From: DATHBP01 sp035296085
GTDB taxonomy: Bacteria > Actinomycetota > Actinomycetes > Propionibacteriales > Nocardioidaceae
NCBI GenBank assembly: GCA_035296085.1
Contig: DATHBP010000031.1
Coordinates: 1-11,701 of the forward strand
Reading direction: 5' to 3'
DNA length: 11,701 bases
In this document: piece after piece, positions 6,601-11,701 of the stretch
Layout: each line of letters starts with the position of its first letter
How positions within the stretch are numbered: the first letter of the stretch is position 1
Translations under genes and position numbers: made by a program
The notes under the pieces: generated by a model
The model's database searches: none
The model's input: only the letters and a program-made list of their open reading frames with translations
Told to the model about the DNA's origin: nothing

Positions 6601-7484
6601 AGGTAGCGATCGCTGGGTCGTCCGGCTTTCTGGGTACAGCCCTGCGCGAGCACCTTCACAGCGCCGGCCATAACGTCGTACGCCTCGTCCGGTCCGACCC
6701 GACCAGCCCCGCCGAGTCGCGGTGGGATCCGTACGCCGGTCAGGTCGACGCAGAGCAGCTCGCCGGCTGCGACGTCGTGGTCAACCTGGCCGGGGTGCCC
6801 ATCGCGCGGCCGTGGACGGCGAAGCAGCGGCGCGCCATCCTGCGCAGCCGCGTCGCCACGACGCGCACCCTCGCCGTTGCGCTCGCGGGGATGCCCGATC
6901 CGCCGGCCTTTCTCGCCCAGAGTGGCATCGACTTCTACGGCGACCGCGGTGCCGAGGTCGTCGACGAGTCCTCTCCCGCCGGCGCCGGATTCCTGGCCGG
7001 CGTTACCAGGGCGTGGGAGGACGCGACGTTGCCCGCCTCAGCCGCCGGCGTGCGCGTGTGCCGGCTGCGCACCGGGGTGGTGCTCGATGCGAGCGGCGGT
7101 GCGCTGCGGCTGATGCTGGTGCCGTTCCGGCTCGGCGCCGGCGGCCGGCTTGGCTCGGGACGCCAGTACATGAGCGCGATCTCGCTCACCGACTGGGTGC
7201 GCGCCACGTACTTCCTGATGAAGGCTCCCACCACGAGCGGTGCGTTCAACGTGGTGGCGCCGCACCCGCCCACCAACGCGGAGCTGACGGCGGAGCTCGG
7301 GCGGGCGTTGCACCGACCCACCAGGCTGGCGGTGCCGAGCTTCGCGCTGCGCAAGGCACTCGGCGGGCTGTCGGCCACGCTGCTCAGCAGCGTGCGCGCG
7401 CATCCAGCCCGGTTGACCGAGGCCGGCTACACGTTCCAGCACCCCGACGCCGCGGCGATTGTCGGCGCGGCGCTGCACTCCTGA
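6597..7484 (+). CDS. TIGR01777 family SDR epimerase-like protein
   Basis: A 295-aa protein of the extended short-chain dehydrogenase fold, related to E. coli YfcH and to the human SDR39U1 group. The N-terminal NAD(P)-binding glycine motif is GSSGFLG (7-13). The family pattern SGIDFYGDRGAEVVDE carries Tyr114, followed by the GxGFL and W-E elements (PAGAGFLAG...AWED). The C-terminal part (about 245-295) resembles the DUF1731 region, with LRKALGG and AGYTFQHPD. The substrate is unknown for the whole family. The GTG start at 6597 shares GTGA with the E2 stop, with GGAG just upstream, so translation is likely coupled to E2. In Mycobacterium tuberculosis the homologue Rv2216 likewise sits between dlaT and lipB, which argues for a conserved but undefined link with lipoate enzymes. 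It ends 7 bp before a convergent gene. Confidence 0.9.
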   Translation: MKVAIAGSSGFLGTALREHLHSAGHNVVRLVRSDPTSPAESRWDPYAGQVDAEQLAGCDVVVNLAGVPIARPWTAKQRRAILRSRVATTRTLAVALAGMPDPPAFLAQSGIDFYGDRGAEVVDESSPAGAGFLAGVTRAWEDATLPASAAGVRVCRLRTGVVLDASGGALRLMLVPFRLGAGGRLGSGRQYMSAISLTDWVRATYFLMKAPTTSGAFNVVAPHPPTNAELTAELGRALHRPTRLAVPSFALRKALGGLSATLLSSVRAHPARLTEAGYTFQHPDAAAIVGAALHS

Positions 7485-7491
7485 GCCGCCG

Positions 7492-8058
7492 CTAGCTCCG
7501 CTTCGCATCGCGTACGGCGGTGATCCGCCAGCCGTCCGCCGTGCGGACGAGAGCGACGCGGTGAGCCGTTGGCTGGTCGCGGGGCAGCGTGGTGCGACCG
7601 CCGGCCCGATCGACGACGGCGGCGACCTCGAGCCGGTCGACGACGTGGAGAACAACCCGCTCCCGGTCGGCGCGTGCCACCCGTACCTCCAGCAGCGTCA
7701 TCGCGACCTCGAGGCGGAGCCTGCGAACCTTGTAGGCAGCCAGGGTGTCGATGTCCTCGGCCAGCGTGGCGCTGCCCGCGGCGTAGACGCGCCGGAGCAG
7801 GCGTGGCTCACCATGGGCGAACGCCGCGGCACGGCGCGCGTCGAGCCGGCCCAGTACGTGCGCCCACCGGGCCACGGGCGCGGTTACGCGAACCGATGCC
7901 TTGGTGGTGTTGGCGGATGTCGAACGTTCGGGCGGGATTGCGGTCGCGACGAAGCTGCGCGGTCCGGAGTACTCAGCGCTGGTCAGCGCGCCTGCGAGAC
8001 CGGTGGCCAGCGCGCTCACGCAGCCGGCCACCACGAGGACCAGAGGCGCGCGGCGCAT
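7492..8058 (-). CDS. Membrane-anchored or secreted protein of unknown function, possibly NTF2-like
   Basis: A 188-aa protein with an N-terminal RR followed by a hydrophobic stretch (about 5-26), so it is exported or anchored. VAGC at 10-13 fits a lipobox, but the segment before the Cys is short and the residues after it remain hydrophobic, so a single transmembrane anchor or ordinary signal peptide is at least as likely. The mature part has a helical section (about 62-100, ARWAHVLGRLDARRAAAFA, GEPRLLRRVYAAGSATLAED). A strand-rich end follows (LLEVRVARADRERVVLHVVDRLEV... ending VALVRTADGWRITAVRDA). This helix-then-sheet plan with a terminal W-I-V strand resembles NTF2-like extracytoplasmic domains of actinobacteria; that is my inference from pattern only. 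It lies 36 bp downstream of the MMPL gene on the same strand, with no clear ribosome site, so it is probably read from the MMPL transcript and may be an accessory of the transporter. Confidence 0.75.
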   Translation of the reverse strand: MRRAPLVLVVAGCVSALATGLAGALTSAEYSGPRSFVATAIPPERSTSANTTKASVRVTAPVARWAHVLGRLDARRAAAFAHGEPRLLRRVYAAGSATLAEDIDTLAAYKVRRLRLEVAMTLLEVRVARADRERVVLHVVDRLEVAAVVDRAGGRTTLPRDQPTAHRVALVRTADGWRITAVRDAKRS

Positions 8059-8094
8059 GCGGTCAAGGCTGACGCACGCCGGCCCGCGGTGCGC

Positions 8095-10224
8095 TCAGCT
8101 GTCCACAGACCGTGGCGTCGTAGCGGTTTGCCGCCCGAGTGCGCTCGGCCACCAGACCGGGGCACCGATGTCGTAGCACAGCGCCGGTACGAGCAACGAC
8201 CGGACGACCAGGGTGTCGAGCAGCACCCCGAAGGCGACGAGGAACGCAATCTGCGCGAGGAAGAGGATCGGCAGGACGCTGAGCGCGGAGAACGTCGCGG
8301 CCAGCACCACGCCGGCGCTGGTGATCACCCCGCCGGTCACCGAGAGGCCCTTGACGACTCCGGCGCGAGTGCCGCCGAGCAGTGACTCCTCACGGACCCG
8401 TGTCATCAAGAAGATCGAGTAGTCGATGCCCAAGGCGACCAGGAACACGAATGCGATCAGAGTCACCGTTGGGTCGCCACCGGGGAAGTCGAGGACATGG
8501 TTGAACACCAGCGCGCTCACCCCCAGCGTCGCGCCGAACGAGAGCACGTTGGCCACGATCAGCACCAGCGGCGCGAGCAGTGAGCGCAGCAGAAGCGCGA
8601 GGACGACGAAAATCACGACCAGGATCGCCGGAATGATGCGGTTGCGGTCGGCAGTGCTCGTCTGCTGGGTGTCCAGCTGGATGGCGGTAGTCCCACCGAC
8701 CAGGGCGTCGGGGCTCACCGCGTCGAGCGAGGCCCGCAGCGCCGTCACGGTCTCCTCCGCCGCCAGCGAGTCGGCCGGCTGGTCGAGCGTGGCCTGCACC
8801 ATGACCTGCCCCCGCACCGTCTTCGGCGGCGCGGTAGGTGACGGGAGGCCGCCACTCCCCCGCGCTGCGGTCACCGGCACTGCGGCAGCGACCCCGGGCT
8901 CCCGGGCCGTCGCACGCAGCAACCCGGCGAGCTCGTCGGCGGGACCGATGACGTACGCAGGGTCGCCGGAACCGGCGGGGAAGTGCCTTGCGAGCACTTG
9001 CTGGCCGGTCACCGACTCCACCTCGGTCAAGAAGATGTCGGTCTGGGAGACGCCCTCGTCGCGGAACGACGGGGCGAACGCGGTCGCGGCCGCCAGGCTC
9101 AGCACCGTCAGCGCCCATACTGCGCGCGGGCGCCGGCTGACGAGCGCCGAGACTCTGCCCCACACGCCTCTGACCTCCGGGTGCTCGGACCCCAGGGTGG
9201 GCCGGAACGGCCAGAACGCACCCCGCCCGAGCAGCAGCAGCAAGGCCGGGAGGAACGTCAGCGATGACAGCAGGGCACCGAAGATGCCGAGCGCACCCAC
9301 CGGCCCGAGCCCGCGGGTCGATGTCAGCGCCGACAGCAGCAGGCACAACAAGCCCAGGATGACGGTCACAGCGGACGCCACGATCGGCGGCAGCGCGCCC
9401 CGGTATGCCGCGCGCATCGCCGCGTACGGGGACTCCTGCTCGCGCAGCTCTTCGCGGTAGCGCGCCACCAGCAGCAGCGCGTAGTCGGTGCCGGCTCCCA
9501 CGACGAGGATGAACAAGATGCCCTGGCTCTGGCCGTTGAGCGCGAGGACGTCGTTCTTCGCCAGCAGGTAGGTGACCGCGGAGGCGACCCCGAGTGCGAG
9601 TACGGCGGACAGCAGCACCACGAACGGCAGGATCGGGCTGCGGTAGACGACGAGCAGGATGACCATCACGACGACCAGCGCCACCAGCAGCAGGAGCCCG
9701 TCGATCGCGCCGAACGCCTCGACGAAGTCGCCGAGCACGCCGCCGGGCCCGGTGACGTACGCGCTGACGCCACCGGGCAGGTCGGACAGCTCGGACCTGA
9801 TGTCGGCGATGACGGACGGCAGGGTGTCGCCGAGGGTCGAGTCGATCGGCACGACCACTTGGGCAGCGAGGCCGTCCTTCGCCGGGATCGGCGGCGAGAT
9901 CGGCGGCAGCACGCCGTCGATCCGCTGGATGCGCTCGAGGCGCGTGGTCACCGCTGCGAGCTCGTCTGTGGTCAGCGGCTGGGGTGCCTCGAAGACGACG
10001 ACCGCCGGCACGCTGTCTGCTCCGAAGAACCGAGTGGACAGCTCCACAACCTGGGTGGACTCCGCGCTTCGCGGGAGGAAGTCCGCGTTGTCGTTGGTCT
10101 GGACCTCGCTCAGCTTGCCGGCGAAGGTGCCCAGCGGTCCCCCGACGACCAGCCAGAGGACGACGACTAACAGCGGCCAGGAGCGTCGGCGTCGCGAGCG
10201 CGGAGAAACGTCCGGCGACGACAT
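8095..10224 (-). CDS. MMPL family RND transporter
   Basis: A 709-aa inner-membrane transporter of the MmpL/ActII-3/YdfJ group of the RND superfamily. Members export lipids, lipid-linked molecules or drugs using the proton gradient. The layout is a duplicated one: TM1 (about 16-36), an extracytoplasmic porter domain (37-172), five helices (about 173-350), TM7 (about 368-388), a second porter domain (389-538), and five helices (about 540-690). The Asp-Tyr pairs that form the proton relay in MmpL proteins are present in both halves: D247-Y248 in GAGTDYALLLVARYREEL and D601-Y602 in GIDYSIFLMTRVREE. The C-terminal tail is short, without the long cytoplasmic extension of MmpL3. The ATG at 10224 is preceded by GGAAGG at 9 nt. 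The substrate cannot be told from sequence. No TetR-type regulator adjoins it. The gene diverges from lipB and is followed by the small anchored protein. Confidence 0.92.
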   Translation of the reverse strand: MSSPDVSPRSRRRRSWPLLVVVLWLVVGGPLGTFAGKLSEVQTNDNADFLPRSAESTQVVELSTRFFGADSVPAVVVFEAPQPLTTDELAAVTTRLERIQRIDGVLPPISPPIPAKDGLAAQVVVPIDSTLGDTLPSVIADIRSELSDLPGGVSAYVTGPGGVLGDFVEAFGAIDGLLLLVALVVVMVILLVVYRSPILPFVVLLSAVLALGVASAVTYLLAKNDVLALNGQSQGILFILVVGAGTDYALLLVARYREELREQESPYAAMRAAYRGALPPIVASAVTVILGLLCLLLSALTSTRGLGPVGALGIFGALLSSLTFLPALLLLLGRGAFWPFRPTLGSEHPEVRGVWGRVSALVSRRPRAVWALTVLSLAAATAFAPSFRDEGVSQTDIFLTEVESVTGQQVLARHFPAGSGDPAYVIGPADELAGLLRATAREPGVAAAVPVTAARGSGGLPSPTAPPKTVRGQVMVQATLDQPADSLAAEETVTALRASLDAVSPDALVGGTTAIQLDTQQTSTADRNRIIPAILVVIFVVLALLLRSLLAPLVLIVANVLSFGATLGVSALVFNHVLDFPGGDPTVTLIAFVFLVALGIDYSIFLMTRVREESLLGGTRAGVVKGLSVTGGVITSAGVVLAATFSALSVLPILFLAQIAFLVAFGVLLDTLVVRSLLVPALCYDIGAPVWWPSALGRQTATTPRSVDS

Positions 10225-10233
10225 GGGCGGCAG

Positions 10234-10239
10234 CCTTCC
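10234..10239 (-). promoter_or_regulatory. Ribosome binding site of the MMPL gene
   Basis: On the minus strand GGAAGG stands 9 nt before the ATG at 10224, good spacing for initiation there. The promoter must lie within the 68-bp gap shared with lipB; I see no convincing -10/-35 pair for it. Confidence 0.5.
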
Positions 10240-10279
10240 AGAACGCGTCTACCTCCGCAGGGGACCAGCGCGGGCGGCA

Positions 10280-10285
10280 TACGCT
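10280..10285 (+). promoter_or_regulatory. Putative -10 box for lipB
   Basis: TACGCT (TANNNT type) lies 7 nt before the GTG at 10293, so a leaderless lipB message is possible. A competing reading is that GAGG (10287-10290) acts as a ribosome site for the next GTG, at 10296, with 5-nt spacing. The two starts differ by one residue. Confidence 0.3.
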
Positions 10286-10292
10286 CGAGGGC

Positions 10293-10994
10293 GTGGTGTC
10301 TGCGACGTTCGTGCACGCGGGGTTCGGCGCAGAGGCGCTCGACTACCAGCGGGCGTGGCAGTTGCAGCGGGGCCTGCACGCCGACCGGGTCGCCGGCAGG
10401 GTGCCCGACACTGTGGTGTTGCTCGAGCACCCGCCGGTCTACACCGCGGGCAAACGCACCCAGCCCGGTGAGCTGCCAGACGACGGCACCCCCGTCGTGG
10501 ACGTCGACCGGGGCGGCAAGATCACCTGGCACGGCCCGGGGCAGCTGGTCGGCTACCCGATCGTGGCGCTCGCCGAGCACGTTTTCGTCGTCGACTTCGT
10601 GCGCCGGCTGGAGGAGGCGTTGATCCGGGTCTGTGCCGACTTCGGGCTGACCACCGGCCGGGTTCCTGGCCGCAGCGGCGTCTGGTTCCCCGCCGGAGCG
10701 GGCGGCCCGGAGCGCAAGGTGGCCGCGATCGGTGTACGAGTCTCGCGGGGCGTCACCATGCACGGGTTCGCGTTGAACTGCGACTGTGACCTTCGCTGGT
10801 ACGACCGCATCGTTGCGTGCGGGATCTCCGACGCCGGTGTGACGTCGCTCAGCGCCGAGCTGGGCCGCGACGTAGGGGTCGGCGAGACACTGGCGCCGGT
10901 CGAGCGGCATCTCGGCGAGCTGCTGCTCTGGCAGCCCTACGACCGCTCACCCGACGTCCTCCGACTTCCAGCCGAGCTTTCGTCACCCGCATAG
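10293..10994 (+). CDS. lipB: Octanoyl-[acyl carrier protein]:protein N-octanoyltransferase
   Basis: Cytosolic enzyme that moves octanoate from octanoyl-ACP to the lipoyl-domain lysine of E2 and GcvH, the first step of lipoate assembly. LipA then inserts sulfur. From the GTG at 10293 it is 233 aa. The substrate-site motif RGGKITWHGPGQLVGYPI is intact. K142 in RKVAAIGVRVS and C176 in CGISDAGVTSL are the Lys/Cys dyad, and HGFALNCDCDL lies between them. These residue numbers equal those of M. tuberculosis LipB (K142, C176). An in-frame reading continues upstream to 9984, but that part lies antisense to the MMPL gene and lacks LipB homology, so the start belongs at 10293 or 10296. It diverges from the MMPL gene. 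Its 3' end overlaps a convergent serine hydrolase gene, so lipA is not directly downstream as it is in mycobacteria. Confidence 0.95.
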   Translation: MVSATFVHAGFGAEALDYQRAWQLQRGLHADRVAGRVPDTVVLLEHPPVYTAGKRTQPGELPDDGTPVVDVDRGGKITWHGPGQLVGYPIVALAEHVFVVDFVRRLEEALIRVCADFGLTTGRVPGRSGVWFPAGAGGPERKVAAIGVRVSRGVTMHGFALNCDCDLRWYDRIVACGISDAGVTSLSAELGRDVGVGETLAPVERHLGELLLWQPYDRSPDVLRLPAELSSPA

Positions 10995-11701
10995 AGCGGT
11001 CTCCACGATCGGCCAGAGCACGTGACGGCTGGCAACACTCTCCGCCCGGTTTGCCATCACCACCGCACTTCGGTCCAACGACTCGAGCGTCCACGCTTCG
11101 GACACGAAGCCGGCCGTTAACCCGGTGTGGCCGTAGGCAAGCCCGCACTGAGTGCGCACCCGGCCGAGACCGTATCCGTACCCGCTCCAACCTTCGATAG
11201 GACCGACGCGATCTCTAGCCATGCGAGCCACGACTTCTTTCGCGACCACCTGGCCCTCGAAGAGCCCCCGAAAGAACCGGCCGACGTCACCGGCGGTCAT
11301 GACAAGCCCCCCGGCGGCGAGAGCAAAGCCCAACTCCTCCCCGGTGATGTCTTGGTTCTCGTAGTAGCCGTGCGCCATGGGTGCGTCTGGCAACGGCTCC
11401 GCGTGTGAGGAGGCGGTAGACATGCGCATGGGATCGAAAAGGCGGGAGTGGAGGTTGTCCTCGAGGCTCAGCTGGGTGACTTTCTCGATGATGAGCCCCA
11501 GCACGACATAGTTGGTGTTCGAGTAGACCGCCTGGCTGCCCGGGTCGAAACTCAGCGGCTCCTTTGCGCTCAGTGCGACGACGCTTCGGGGGGTCGCGCG
11601 ACCGCTGTCGACGAGCTTTCCCAGCCGCTCGATAGCGTCGAAGTCCACCAGACCGCTGCTATGGGTGAGCAGGTGCTCGATGGAGATGTCGTCGCCTCGC
11701 G
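10983..11701 (-). CDS. Serine hydrolase, class C beta-lactamase fold (5' end cut by window edge)
   Basis: The C-terminal 238 residues of a protein of the beta-lactamase/penicillin-binding transpeptidase superfamily (the COG1680 type, which includes D-alanyl-D-alanine carboxypeptidases and esterases). Visible motifs in order: ISIEHLLTHSSGLVDF near the right edge (the conserved HLLTHTSG segment that follows the active site), YSNTNYVVLG with the catalytic Tyr of the YxN motif (Tyr codon 11523-11525), LAAGGLVMTAGDVGRFF, and YGHTGLTAG, whose HTG (11121-11129) stands for the KTG box. The SxxK motif with the nucleophile and any signal peptide lie beyond the edge, so catalytic competence cannot be confirmed. 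The reading frame stays open through an internal GTG at 11648 to the edge, so that GTG is not the start. Lines of lower GC than the neighbours suggest a different history. It overlaps lipB by 12 bp, end to end. The true substrate is unknown. Confidence 0.88.
   Translation of the reverse strand, partial: RGDDISIEHLLTHSSGLVDFDAIERLGKLVDSGRATPRSVVALSAKEPLSFDPGSQAVYSNTNYVVLGLIIEKVTQLSLEDNLHSRLFDPMRMSTASSHAEPLPDAPMAHGYYENQDITGEELGFALAAGGLVMTAGDVGRFFRGLFEGQVVAKEVVARMARDRVGPIEGWSGYGYGLGRVRTQCGLAYGHTGLTAGFVSEAWTLESLDRSAVVMANRAESVASRHVLWPIVETALCG

Noticed and set aside
7459..8422. Plus-strand open frames opposite the 188-aa gene and the end of the MMPL gene
   Set aside because: Translations are charged low-complexity (RRGQHHAGAGD type) without domains, whereas the minus strand encodes a coherent exported protein and an MMPL transporter.
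9984..10292. 103-codon N-terminal extension of lipB
   Set aside because: This part is antisense to the MMPL gene, rich in Arg and without LipB homology. The LipB protein begins normally at 10293 or 10296.
11127..11408. Plus-strand 93-codon frame opposite the serine hydrolase
   Set aside because: It is antisense to the YSN and HTG motif region of the hydrolase and has no recognisable motif of its own.

Overview
The window is a compact piece of a high-GC chromosome with actinobacterial (actinomycete) character. Signs of this are the roughly 70 % GC base composition, GTG and TTG starts, start codons directly behind TANNNT -10 boxes, an Actino-type two-lipoyl-domain E2, and the gene order. It is mostly housekeeping DNA. 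I found no tRNA, rRNA, CRISPR array, insertion sequence or phage gene, and no stretch over 300 bases lacks a gene.

Layout from left to right. (1) gcvT (minus strand, last few codons cut by the left edge) and pepA (plus strand) diverge from a 71-bp gap; both may be transcribed as leaderless messages. (2) A 109-aa conserved gene of unknown function (minus) lies between pepA and lpd and diverges from lpd. (3) lpd (E3), sucB-type E2 and a TIGR01777-family SDR epimerase form a tight plus-strand operon (24-bp gap, then a 4-bp stop/start overlap). (4) A minus-strand pair encodes an MMPL/RND transporter followed by a small membrane-anchored or secreted protein. Its second gene ends 7 bp from the convergent epimerase gene. 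(5) lipB (octanoyltransferase) diverges from the MMPL gene. (6) A serine hydrolase of the class C beta-lactamase fold (minus) runs off the right edge, and its 3' end overlaps that of lipB by 12 bp.

Functional theme: four genes serve lipoate-dependent enzymes. LipB transfers octanoate to apo-lipoyl domains, E2 carries two lipoyl domains, Lpd re-oxidises dihydrolipoyl groups, and GcvT acts on the aminomethyl-lipoyl form of GcvH. The order gcvT / pepA / E2 / TIGR01777 / lipB matches the Mycobacterium tuberculosis order Rv2211c (gcvT), Rv2213 (pepB), Rv2215 (dlaT), Rv2216, Rv2217 (lipB). Here lpd with its divergent 109-aa neighbour, and the MMPL pair, are additions relative to that order. The gene expected after lipB (lipA) is not in view; the serine hydrolase occupies that spot.

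I see no convincing new system. The items most worth a second look are the conserved 109-aa protein facing lpd, the MMPL/small-protein pair inserted in a conserved lipoate neighbourhood, the Ser in the NAD-binding glycine motif of Lpd, and the lower-GC serine hydrolase.
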